NCBI GenBank assembly: GCA_024643505.1
Contig: JAHEMW010000006.1
Location: forward strand, 1 to 35,718
Length of the DNA: 35,718 nt
Origin: Demequinaceae bacterium
GTDB lineage: Bacteria; Actinomycetota; Actinomycetes; Actinomycetales; Demequinaceae
Direction: 5' to 3'
Part shown: piece by piece, positions 14,983 through 22,789 of the stretch
Layout: every line of letters begins with the position of its first letter
Position numbering within the stretch: the stretch's first letter is position 1
The notes under the pieces: generated by a model
Database searches by the model: none
Told to the model about the DNA's origin: nothing
What the model saw: the letters and a program-made list of their open reading frames with translations, nothing else
Program-made: the position numbers and the translations under genes

Positions 14983-17622
14983 ATGCCAGGATCAAAGCGG
15001 GCGGCGCGAAGGCTCCTCGTCAATAAGGTCACCCGTCCAGGCATCTCGTTCATCAACCGCACGAGCGCACGCGCGCTCGGGGCAGGAGACGTGTCCGCCT
15101 CCGCCTTGGAGGGCAGGATGGATGTGCTTCGCGCGCGCGCAGCGCGAGACTCAGCCGAAGCCATGCACGTCAAGGCGACGATGGGCCACAAGGCGAGCGT
15201 CGTATCGCTCGTCGCAGAAGGCATGTCGTTCGACGAGGCAATCGTGGTTTTCGCGCACGGGTCGAATTCCGACGCCCAGCGCGTCGAGGCCCGCGCCTTT
15301 CTGCAGCGACTCGTCGACGACCCCGCCCACGCCACTATCGGCTGCGTCGGGTTCGGAATCTTCTTGTCGCTCGACGGACTTCACGAGTCGGCGCTTGCCT
15401 ACTTCCGCAAGGCTGGCGCTACGTTGTGCCGCACGCTCGCGCCCTTCGAATATTACGACTCCTTCGTGACAGAAGAGAAAGCGAAGGGTCTGAAAGACCT
15501 TGCTCGTTACCTGTCCGCGAACCGCGACACGCTCTCTTCGCTTGATCGGATGGCGTTGCTCAAGGTGCTCGCCAAGCACCATGCCCAGAAGGTGCTCGCG
15601 GACGAGGCCCTTCGGCTGGCCAAGGACGAGGCCCGCGAGCCCGCACTCTCGGGCGACGACGCCATCCAGTTGCGGTGGTACGTCGAGCACTTGCATCGGG
15701 ACGAGCCCAAGGCGGAATCCATTCCTGGTGCGATTAACGTCGCCGTGATGGACTACAAGTTGCTCGACAAGCAACGCACGTCGAGCAACCGCGGGGACTA
15801 CGTGCAGACCCTCGCCGCGATCTCGCACCTGCTCCGCTTCAGCGACGTCGAGTTTGTCGGCGACTCTGCGCTCGCCTCCTACCTCTCCGGATTGCAAGAT
15901 CACGTGTTGCCGGAGCGCCGCATTGAGGGTGTCGCCGCGAAGGTCCAGCCGATCGCGCTCGATCGGGACTTCGCGTCCGGGCGTTCATACCCCGACAACA
16001 CGTGGCTTATCTGCAACGGGTGGTTCATGCACCGCTCCTTCCGTGGCCCCGTCGACTTTCCCTTCCCGCCGAGTGTCAATCCGCTGATGCTGTCGTTCCA
16101 TATTCAGGAAGTCGACGTGCTTACGGACGAGGTTGTCGAGCGGCTACGCGAATACGAGCCGATTGGGTGCCGCGACTGGACCACCGTGTACCGGCTGCGC
16201 GACGTCGGCGTCAGCTGTTTCTTCTCGGGTTGCGTGACGACCACCGTTGGCCAAGTCTTGCCGAAGGCGACGCCGACGCGCCCCAAGCGGCTCGCGCTGG
16301 TTGAGACCGCACTCGACGTCGAGAAGTACGCCGGGTGGGAGGTCAAGAAGTTCGTGCAAATCGGCCCGCACGTGCGTGACTTCTCACTCGTTGAGGGGAT
16401 CGAAGACGCACGCCAGATGCTCGCGGAATATGCGCCGTTCGGGCGGGTGGCCACGTCCCGCCTGCACTGCTACCTACCAGCGCGCTCCATGGGTCTACCG
16501 GTCGACTTTCGACCAAAGAATCGCTCCGACGTGCGCTTCGAGGGCCTGCTCGATCTCGACGACGCCGCATTTTCCGCGATTCGTTCGGGGCTTGAGGACA
16601 AACTCGAATCGCTACTGCGCGCGATTCTCGCTGGCGCTACGCGTGATGAAGTCCACGAGTTGTGGGTCGAGTTGACGCGCGAAGAGGTCGAATTCGCCGA
16701 GAAGTACTGCACGACGTACCCGCCGCCGCCCGCCTCGAGCATCGATCTGGCCGACGCCTTGGACAAATTGCGAGCGTCGAAGACGACGCGCGGCGATCAC
16801 GCGTTCGGATCAGACGTTGTCAATACCGCGTACGCGCTCGACCAGAACCTTGAGCACATCTTCCCGGTGGTGCTGCAATCCGTTGCCGAGAACACCACAC
16901 GAGATGTGAATTGCCACGTCATGGTGCGCGGCCTCGGGGAGGACTTTTTCGACCGCCTCCACGCTGACTTCCCACAGTTCAATTTCTTCTTCTATGACTT
17001 CGGGGTCGTCGACTACGGCGACAAGGTCAACTTGCTCAAGCACATCTCGATCTCGACGATGGATCGGCTCTTCTTGCCCGAGCTCCTCGATGACCTCGAC
17101 AAGGTTCTCTATCTCGACATCGACATCCTCGTGCAAGGTGATGTTGGCGAACTTCACGATGTCGAACTGGGCGACAACATCTTCGCGGCGAAGCGCACGC
17201 GCCTGCGGACGTGGGCCAATCTCGTCAAGCCCATCACGCGCGCGTCCCTGCGGTTCCCTCCGCAGCAGGCGTGGGAGCTGCGGCGCCGACTCCACCATGA
17301 GTCCGCCCTCAATGCGCGCACTTTCAACGCCGGGATTTTGACTATCAACCTCGCGCAGATGCGTGCAGAGAACTTCACCGCGAGCAACCTGTTCCTCGTT
17401 GAGGAATGTGCGATGAATGACCAGGACGTGTTCAACCTCTATTCGCGTGACCGCGTGGTCGAGATTCCCCCAGCGTGGAATTCAGTGCCTAGTCAGGACT
17501 ACGAGCCTGACCCGCGAATCATCCACTGGGCCGGGCCTTCGAAGCCGTGGAAGCCGAACTACGTGCTGTTCAAGGACCGCTTTGAGGCGACCCGCGATCG
17601 CGTCGGCTCGTTCCGGAGCTGA
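14983..17622 (+). CDS. Composite glycosyltransferase: polysaccharide pyruvyltransferase-like domain plus GT8 domain
   Basis: An 879-residue soluble protein. Residues 1-240 are helical and unrecognised. Residues about 245-530 resemble the polysaccharide pyruvyltransferase (WcaK/CsaB) family: SSNRGDYVQTLAA near 267, MLSFHIQ, IGCRDWTTVYRLRDVGV at 394 and FSGCVTTTVGQ. Residues about 610-860 are a GT8 (LgtC/glycogenin-like) domain with VLYLDIDILVQGDV, whose DxD is D712-I-D714, then FNAGILTINL, NDQDVFNLYS and IIHWAGPSKPWKP. It probably builds and decorates a surface glycan. The frame also opens at GTG 14929, but ATG 14983 follows GAGGGGA seven bases upstream and was chosen. A TACGAT box (14899-14904) may be the -10. 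No other glycan genes flank it. Confidence 0.85.
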   Translation: MPGSKRAARRLLVNKVTRPGISFINRTSARALGAGDVSASALEGRMDVLRARAARDSAEAMHVKATMGHKASVVSLVAEGMSFDEAIVVFAHGSNSDAQRVEARAFLQRLVDDPAHATIGCVGFGIFLSLDGLHESALAYFRKAGATLCRTLAPFEYYDSFVTEEKAKGLKDLARYLSANRDTLSSLDRMALLKVLAKHHAQKVLADEALRLAKDEAREPALSGDDAIQLRWYVEHLHRDEPKAESIPGAINVAVMDYKLLDKQRTSSNRGDYVQTLAAISHLLRFSDVEFVGDSALASYLSGLQDHVLPERRIEGVAAKVQPIALDRDFASGRSYPDNTWLICNGWFMHRSFRGPVDFPFPPSVNPLMLSFHIQEVDVLTDEVVERLREYEPIGCRDWTTVYRLRDVGVSCFFSGCVTTTVGQVLPKATPTRPKRLALVETALDVEKYAGWEVKKFVQIGPHVRDFSLVEGIEDARQMLAEYAPFGRVATSRLHCYLPARSMGLPVDFRPKNRSDVRFEGLLDLDDAAFSAIRSGLEDKLESLLRAILAGATRDEVHELWVELTREEVEFAEKYCTTYPPPPASSIDLADALDKLRASKTTRGDHAFGSDVVNTAYALDQNLEHIFPVVLQSVAENTTRDVNCHVMVRGLGEDFFDRLHADFPQFNFFFYDFGVVDYGDKVNLLKHISISTMDRLFLPELLDDLDKVLYLDIDILVQGDVGELHDVELGDNIFAAKRTRLRTWANLVKPITRASLRFPPQQAWELRRRLHHESALNARTFNAGILTINLAQMRAENFTASNLFLVEECAMNDQDVFNLYSRDRVVEIPPAWNSVPSQDYEPDPRIIHWAGPSKPWKPNYVLFKDRFEATRDRVGSFRS

Positions 17623-17633
17623 TTCACCTCGAG

Positions 17634-17650
17634 TTTCGCTCACAGCGAAA
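17634..17650 (+). terminator. Small hairpin after the composite glycosyltransferase
   Basis: TTTCGCT and AGCGAAA form a perfect 7-bp stem with a 3-base loop, 11 bases after the stop. There is no U-tract and the stem is short, so it is only a candidate terminator. Confidence 0.35.
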
Positions 17651-17739
17651 GTTCACCGTCACTGCATCCAAATCCGCCACTCCCAGGGAAGTAGGGGGTG
17701 AAGCGAGTCACACCCGGTGACCGCGGAATGGAGAAGGAC

Positions 17740-18567
17740 ATGCGCTCGACCCTCATCGTCGGTGCCACTGCGGGAGCCCTGCTCGCCGCCGGTGTCGCCG
17801 CCCCTGCCCTCGCCGTCGCACCCGGCAAGGCTGACCTGTCCGTGTTGCACGGCATCCCCGGCCTGACTGTTGACGTGTACGTCAACGGCGCACTGACGCT
17901 AGACGACTTCGCCCCTGGCGATCTCGCTGGTCCCCTGTCGCTTGACCCTGGTACGTACACGGTCGCTCTCACGGCGAGCGACGCGGCTGACGACTCAGCG
18001 CCCCTCATTCCCGCGTTCGACCTGCCGCTTGCGGCGGACATGAGCTACACCGCTGTCGCGCACCTCGACGCCGCAGGTGACCCGACGGCGAGCCTGTTCA
18101 CTAACGACATCTCGGAGACTGCCTCCGGCGAGGGTCGCCTGACCGTTCGTCACGTCGCGGCCGCTCCGGCCGTCGACATCCTTGCGAACGGCGCGGCTGC
18201 CTTCACGAACGTCGAGAACCCTGACGAGGTCAAGGCCGACCTGCCCGTCGGCACGTACTCCGCCGCGGTCGCACTGGCCGGAAGCACCACTCCGATTCCA
18301 GGACTCGGACCGGTAGACGTCACACTGGCCGAGGGCAAGAACCTCATTGTCTACGCCTGGGGCTCCGCGACGGCCGATCCCGCAACGCTCGCGCTCGCGG
18401 TTCAGACGGTCGACACCGCCATGGAAATGCCGGCCGCAGTGGAGACCGGCACCCAGGGCCTCGCTGCTGACAACGGCTCCACCTCGTCCGCGATGTTGAT
18501 CGCCATTGCCGGACTCGCCCTGGTCGCCGCTGGCGGCGGCCTCGTGGTGGCGCGCTCGCGCCGCTGA
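17740..18567 (+). CDS. Exported DUF4397-domain surface protein
   Basis: A 275-residue secreted protein. A signal peptide (VGATAGALLAAGVAAPALA) is cleaved near residue 28. Two DUF4397-like segments follow, KADLSVLHGIPGLTVDVYVN and GRLTVRHVAAAPAVDILANG, each a small beta-sandwich of the kind found in surface proteins. The C-terminus has a hydrophobic helix followed by RSRR, the shape of a cell-wall sorting tail, but no LPxTG. TGTQGLAADNG precedes the helix instead. ATG 17740 was chosen over an in-frame upstream start because GGAGAAGG lies just before it. It heads an operon with a sortase, a SigK-like sigma factor and an RskA-like anti-sigma. It is probably both sortase client and regulon member (inference). 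Confidence 0.85.
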   Translation: MRSTLIVGATAGALLAAGVAAPALAVAPGKADLSVLHGIPGLTVDVYVNGALTLDDFAPGDLAGPLSLDPGTYTVALTASDAADDSAPLIPAFDLPLAADMSYTAVAHLDAAGDPTASLFTNDISETASGEGRLTVRHVAAAPAVDILANGAAAFTNVENPDEVKADLPVGTYSAAVALAGSTTPIPGLGPVDVTLAEGKNLIVYAWGSATADPATLALAVQTVDTAMEMPAAVETGTQGLAADNGSTSSAMLIAIAGLALVAAGGGLVVARSRR

Positions 18568-18590
18568 TCACCCTGTCCCCCTCCCCAACT

Positions 18591-18627
18591 CCGGTGGGGG
18601 CGCCCTTCCCCGGGGCGCCTCCACCGG
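18591..18627 (+). terminator. Long hairpin between the DUF4397 gene and the sortase gene
   Basis: A 15-bp stem pairs 18591-18605 with 18613-18627 (one G-U pair, 7-base loop). It lies between the DUF4397 stop and the sortase ribosome site and lacks a U-tract. It may partly terminate, so that the abundant surface protein is made in excess over the sortase and the regulators. Confidence 0.65.
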
Positions 18628-18648
18628 AACCCCTTAGGAGTGAATGTC

Positions 18649-19281
18649 ATGCGTGCGTGGTGGGCGGTACCGATCCTGGCTCTGGCAGCGTGTTCCGCTG
18701 CGACAGAGCAGGCGGTACCGTCCGCTTCGTCGTCGGCTATGGGCGCCATCGTCGCACCAGTGACCGCTCCCGTAGCGTCCGTCGTTGAGGTCCGCTCCTC
18801 GGCGCCAGAAGATTTGCCGAAGCCCCCTCCCGGGCCGGCAAAACTCTCGATTCCGTCGCTCGACATCAGCATGACAATCCGCGGAGTCGGCAATGCGCCC
18901 GACGGAACAATGGAACTCGTCAGCAGTTCATTGGTCGCCGGGTGGTACCGCTTCGGCGGGCACCCCGGCGCGTCGGATGGCAACGTTGTGCTCGCGGCTC
19001 ACGTTGACGACGCGAAGGTCGGCCTTGGTCCGTTCGCGAAACTTCGCGACATCACCCCTGGCGCCACCGTCGTCGTCACGTCCGGCGACGGGTCGCCGGT
19101 GTCCTATCAAGTGACGGCCATCGAACAGACAAACAAGGACCGCGTCGAGCTCGCCGATGTGTTTGCCGGCTCGCCTTCGGAGATGCTCGTGCTCATCACC
19201 TGTGGTGGACGCTTCGACCGCGATGCGCGACACTACGAAGACAACGTGATCGTGTGGGCGCTGCCGGATGGTGCATCATGA
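18649..19281 (+). CDS. Class F-like sortase with lipoprotein-type signal
   Basis: A 210-residue transpeptidase that would link surface proteins to the wall. The N-terminus MRAWWAVPILALAAC carries a lipobox with Cys15, so it may be lipid-anchored rather than held by a membrane helix. A Pro/Ser-rich linker leads to the sortase barrel (KLSIPSLDISMTIRGVG). Catalytic candidates are H118 (VVLAAHVDD), C185 (LITCGGRFD) and R194 (DARHYEDNVIVWA), matching class E/F sortases. ATG 18649 has TAGGAG eight bases upstream. A GTG at 18640 sits too close to it. Its stop overlaps the sigma-factor start (ATGA), which ties its synthesis to that of the regulator. Confidence 0.9.
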   Translation: MRAWWAVPILALAACSAATEQAVPSASSSAMGAIVAPVTAPVASVVEVRSSAPEDLPKPPPGPAKLSIPSLDISMTIRGVGNAPDGTMELVSSSLVAGWYRFGGHPGASDGNVVLAAHVDDAKVGLGPFAKLRDITPGATVVVTSGDGSPVSYQVTAIEQTNKDRVELADVFAGSPSEMLVLITCGGRFDRDARHYEDNVIVWALPDGAS

Positions 19282-19880
19282 TCGCCACATTGGAACGCGC
19301 AACTGGGAGACGACGGGTGGCCGAAGATGACCGCGTGGTACGCGGATTGGCCACGCCCTTGACCCTCGAACGTGACTTCATCGCCGGCGCGGAAGGCGCG
19401 CTTGAGACGCTCTATCGCGACGTTTCGCCGCTGGTCTACACCCTCGCGGTCCGAGCTCTCGGAAACGAAACTGAGGCGGAAGACGTCACCCAGCAGACGT
19501 TTGTCGCCGCATGGCGTTCTCGGGCGACATATGCGCCCGAGCGCGGCGCGTTACGCGGATGGGTCGTCGGGATCGCGCGGCGAGCGATCGCGGACGCGCT
19601 TGAGCGACGAAGCCGCGAACGGCGGTCGCTCGAGGCAGTCCGCGCGGTGGTGGACGAGGTGGCGCAAGATCGTTCGATGGAGCGGAGCCTGCTCGCCTAC
19701 GAGATCGACAGCCTCGGAGATCCGCGCCGCACCATCATGACGATGGCCTTCTTTGACGGCCACACTCACGAGCAGATTTCGTCCGAACTCGACATGCCGC
19801 TTGGCACGGTGAAAAGCCATATCCGTCGATCACTCACCACACTTCGAACCCGAATGGAGGCCGCAGATGTCGCATCTTGA
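19278..19880 (+). CDS. ECF sigma factor, SigK-like
   Basis: A 200-residue ECF sigma factor. Region 2 lies at about 35-100 (ALETLYRDVSPLVYTLAVRA, EDVTQQTFVAAWR) and region 4 at about 150-195 (DPRRTIMTMAFFDGHTHEQI, LGTVKSHIRRSLTTLR). The start is inferred from the ATGA overlap with the sortase gene. It is followed by an RskA-type anti-sigma gene overlapping by 14 bases, so it is the SigK-type regulator of a SigK-RskA pair. In mycobacteria this pair controls secreted antigens. Here the likely target is its own operon, including the DUF4397 protein and the sortase (inference). Confidence 0.9.
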   Translation: MIATLERATGRRRVAEDDRVVRGLATPLTLERDFIAGAEGALETLYRDVSPLVYTLAVRALGNETEAEDVTQQTFVAAWRSRATYAPERGALRGWVVGIARRAIADALERRSRERRSLEAVRAVVDEVAQDRSMERSLLAYEIDSLGDPRRTIMTMAFFDGHTHEQISSELDMPLGTVKSHIRRSLTTLRTRMEAADVAS

Positions 19881-20589
19881 CGACGACACCATCGCCTCTG
19901 CGGGCATGGGTGACGCCCTCGACGCGATCGCGATCGCGCACCTGGAGGCGTGTGCCGAATGCGCCGACGTCGTGTCGAAGACGCGCGACCTGGCCGAACA
20001 AGCCGGATCGATCCCTCGACCTGGCCCTCTGCTCGTGCCGCCGGCCCGCGTGTGGGACGCGATTGTCGCCGAACTCGAGTCCGACGACACCGGTGCCGGG
20101 GAGGACGCGCCGCAGTCTGCGCCCGCGGAACCGACGCTTGCCACTGTCACGCCGCTACGTCGGCGTCGAACCGCAGTGTGGTTGGCGTCCGCGGCGGCGG
20201 CCGGCGTCGTGATCGGGGCGGTCGGCGTGGCGCTGTGGCCATCAGCGCCTGCTGCGACGGTTCTGGCCGCGACCGAACTCTCGGATCTCGCAACGGAGGC
20301 GCCGGCGGGTGAGGCGCGGCTTGAGCAACGCGACGACGGCGTCGACATCCTCGTCGTTGACACGACTTATACCCAGGTAGCCGACGCTGATCTCGAAGTG
20401 TGGCTCATCGATCCCGAGATCGAGGGCATGGTGTCACTCGGGTACCTCACGTCCGACCACGGCGAGTTCGTGGTTCCGGCGGGATACGACATCGTCGGCT
20501 TCCCGATCGTTGACGTGTCCGTCGAACCTCGCGACGGCAAGCCGACGCACAGCGGAGCCTCCGTCACTCGGGGCGTCTTCGGCGCCTAG
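19867..20589 (+). CDS. Anti-sigma factor, RskA-like
   Basis: A 240-residue membrane protein. The cytoplasmic part carries an anti-sigma zinc-finger motif H25-x3-C29-x2-C32 (HLEACAECADVV). One membrane helix spans 103-124 after RRRR. The outer part has the RskA C-terminal pattern (LEVWLIDPEIEGMVSLGYL, GEFVVPAGYDIVGFPIVDVS). RskA-type proteins hold the sigma factor at the membrane until regulated proteolysis frees it. GGAGG precedes the ATG, which lies inside the sigma gene. Its stop shares the palindrome CTAG with the stop of the convergent ktrA-like gene, so the two genes overlap tail to tail by four bases. Confidence 0.9.
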   Translation: MSHLDDDTIASAGMGDALDAIAIAHLEACAECADVVSKTRDLAEQAGSIPRPGPLLVPPARVWDAIVAELESDDTGAGEDAPQSAPAEPTLATVTPLRRRRTAVWLASAAAAGVVIGAVGVALWPSAPAATVLAATELSDLATEAPAGEARLEQRDDGVDILVVDTTYTQVADADLEVWLIDPEIEGMVSLGYLTSDHGEFVVPAGYDIVGFPIVDVSVEPRDGKPTHSGASVTRGVFGA

Positions 20590-21251
20590 GGTCGCAGCGC
20601 GAAACGCTCGAGAAGTTCGCCGTCACCGGCGACGAGTAGCAGATCATCCGGACGGATGATCGTCGCGGGCGTCGAGTATTCGAAGTCGACGCCGGGGCTC
20701 TTGACACCGATGACGCGAACGCCGTACTTGTCGTAGAGGTCGAGGCGGTCGAGTGAGAAGTTGTGAGTCTCCTTCGGGGGGCGCATCTTGGCGATCGAGA
20801 AGCCATCCTCGACCTCGATGTAGTCGAGCATGCGGCCTCCGACGGCATGCGCGACCCGGGCACCTGCCTCGGACTCGGGGAGGATGACGTGGTGCGCGCC
20901 GATGCGCGTGAGGATGCGCGAGTGCGCGGTGGAAATCGCTTTCGCCCAGATTTCCGTGATGCCGATATCGACGAGGTTTCCGGTGATGAGCACCGACGCT
21001 TCGAGCGCGGTGCCCACTCCCACTACCGCAGAGGAAAATTCGCTGGCGCCCAGCTGCTCGAGAGCGCGCGGGTCGGTGGCGTCTGCTTCGACGACGGGAA
21101 GGCGCTGAGACCAGCGCTCGACGAGGTCGGGGTCGCGCTCGACGGCAAGTACCTCGACATCCATCGTGTCGAGCGTGTCGGCGATTGCCGCGCCAAAGCG
21201 CCCCAGCCCGATGACGAGCACGCTGTTTTTTGAGCGGTCGTTGTCAGCCAA
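20586..21251 (-). CDS. ktrA: Potassium channel regulatory subunit KtrA/TrkA-like
   Basis: A 221-residue RCK protein with an N-terminal Rossmann domain (VLVIGLGRFGAAIA, nucleotide loop G15-x-G17-x-x-G20, acidic E at the end of strand 2 in VLAVERD) and a C-terminal TrkA-C domain (VRVIGVKSPGVDFEYSTP, DDLLLVAGDGE). It gates the K+ translocator encoded just upstream in response to nucleotides. The only start consistent with the fold is TTG 21251, which lies seven bases after GAAAGG and overlaps the translocator stop by eight bases. This is the one TTG start I see in the window. Confidence 0.92.
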   Translation of the reverse strand: MADNDRSKNSVLVIGLGRFGAAIADTLDTMDVEVLAVERDPDLVERWSQRLPVVEADATDPRALEQLGASEFSSAVVGVGTALEASVLITGNLVDIGITEIWAKAISTAHSRILTRIGAHHVILPESEAGARVAHAVGGRMLDYIEVEDGFSIAKMRPPKETHNFSLDRLDLYDKYGVRVIGVKSPGVDFEYSTPATIIRPDDLLLVAGDGELLERFALRP

Positions 21252-22656
21252 TGAGCGGCCTTTCTACGGGAAAGCGAATGACGCGCCGGCTCTTGTTCAG
21301 GGCGAGCGCCGCCACGAGCGTGACGGAACCGATACGTCCGATGAACATCAGGATACTGATGGCCAGTTTCGCATCAGAGGGTAAATACGGCGTGATGCCA
21401 GTCGACAGCCCGCACGTCGCATATGCGGAGACCACCTCAAACAACACGGAGTCGAGCTTGAGCCCGACGCTCCCCGTCTCGTCGTAGGGCAAGACCACCT
21501 CGGTCGTCATCGCGAGCACCACGCCGGATCCGATGATGACGAAGAAGAGCGCGACCAGAGTCACCGCGACCGACACGCGCAGGACTTCGGTTCCAATCCG
21601 CTTTCTGAACGCCTCGATGTCGCGCCGTCCGCGCGCCTCCGCCCAGATCGCGAGCAGCAGCACAGCGAGCGTCGTCACCCGGATCCCACCGGCGGTGCCG
21701 CCAGAGCCGCCGCCGATGAACATCAGCACATCTTCGAGCAGCCACGTATGTTCTTTCATGTCTCCGTGGTTGATCGCCGCGAATCCGCCGGATCGCTGGT
21801 TGACCGAGATGAAGAGGGTCTGGAGCACCCGCGTGCCCGGGTGGTAAGCGCCGAGAGTCTTTGGGTTGTTCCATTCGAATGCCGCCAACAAGCCTGCGGA
21901 TGCGACCGTGAGTATTCCGATCATCACGAGGGTGAGCTTGGTGTGCAACGTCCAGTCGCGAGGCCGTTTCCACGAACGAATCAAGTTGAGATACACCGGG
22001 AAACCGAGCGCCCCGATGAAGACGCCAGCCGCGATCGGGAAGCGGAAGAGCACGTCGCCGGCGAACGGGACGATACCGTTCGGATCAGGACTAAACCCCG
22101 CGTTGTTGAACGACGAGATTCCGTAGAAGATCGCGTGCCAAGCGGCGGTCGGCCAGTGCTGGTGGTGCTCGAGTAGCCGCCAGAAGAGCACAAACGCGAT
22201 GACGAGTTCGGTCGACGTCGACACGATGATGATCGTGCGGAGCAGCGAGCGGATGTCGCCGAGTCCAGACGCGCGCGCCTCACCAGCAGCGAGAATGCGT
22301 TGCGTGAGGCCCAACCGACGGGAGACCGCGAGCCCGAGCAGCGAGGCAAGCGTCATGATGCCGAGGCCGCCGATCTTGATGCCGGCGAGAATCACGCCCT
22401 GGCCGAATCCGGACCAATAGCCTCCGGTGTCGACCGTCACGAGCCCGGTGACGCACACGGCCGACGTCGCGGTGAACAGCGCGTCGACGAAGGGGGCGCG
22501 CAGGCCCGACTGCGTGGCCGCCGGCAACGAGAGGAGTCCGGCGACCAGCAGCACGACCGTACCGAACCCCATGAGCGCGAGCCGAGCGGGGTACCGCAAC
22601 GCGGTGCGATCGACCCATTCGCCGATCACGCGGCGCGCCGCTCCCACCGTGGTCAT
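21244..22656 (-). CDS. ktrB: Potassium uptake translocator KtrB/TrkH-like
   Basis: A 470-residue membrane protein of the TrkH/KtrB superfamily, with four repeats of helix, P-loop and helix. Filter regions are visible as TATSAVCVTGLVTV, YGISSFNNAGFS, GGGSGGTAGGIRV (from the gating loop) and AYATCGLSTGITPYLP. It forms a K+ uptake system with the KtrA-like subunit whose start overlaps its stop. The frame extends upstream to ATG 22752, but ATG 22656 follows AAGGAG and matches the family's basic N-terminus, so it was chosen. If the longer start is used, 32 residues rich in charge are added. Confidence 0.92.
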   Translation of the reverse strand: MTTVGAARRVIGEWVDRTALRYPARLALMGFGTVVLLVAGLLSLPAATQSGLRAPFVDALFTATSAVCVTGLVTVDTGGYWSGFGQGVILAGIKIGGLGIMTLASLLGLAVSRRLGLTQRILAAGEARASGLGDIRSLLRTIIIVSTSTELVIAFVLFWRLLEHHQHWPTAAWHAIFYGISSFNNAGFSPDPNGIVPFAGDVLFRFPIAAGVFIGALGFPVYLNLIRSWKRPRDWTLHTKLTLVMIGILTVASAGLLAAFEWNNPKTLGAYHPGTRVLQTLFISVNQRSGGFAAINHGDMKEHTWLLEDVLMFIGGGSGGTAGGIRVTTLAVLLLAIWAEARGRRDIEAFRKRIGTEVLRVSVAVTLVALFFVIIGSGVVLAMTTEVVLPYDETGSVGLKLDSVLFEVVSAYATCGLSTGITPYLPSDAKLAISILMFIGRIGSVTLVAALALNKSRRVIRFPVERPLIG

Positions 22657-22750
22657 CGCGCTCCTTGCTGGCCAGAACAGTCCACCCTCTTCATCATCGG
22701 CACGTTGACCGCTCTTCACAACTGTCACTTCTGCCCCTACAGTGGGAGAC

Positions 22751-22765
22751 ATATCCCGCCGATAT
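22751..22765. promoter_or_regulatory. Inverted repeat upstream of the HTH gene
   Basis: ATATC-N5-GATAT is an AT-rich island in GC-rich DNA between the K+ uptake gene and the small HTH gene. It could be an operator or part of a promoter. No factor can be named. Confidence 0.35.
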
Positions 22766-22789
22766 CAGCGCTGGATGGTTTATTGAGGG

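Noticed and set aside
22657-22752. Longer start for the K+ translocator
   Set aside because: ATG 22656 has AAGGAG upstream and fits the family length. The extra 32 residues are charged and unlike TrkH N-termini. It is kept as an alternative.
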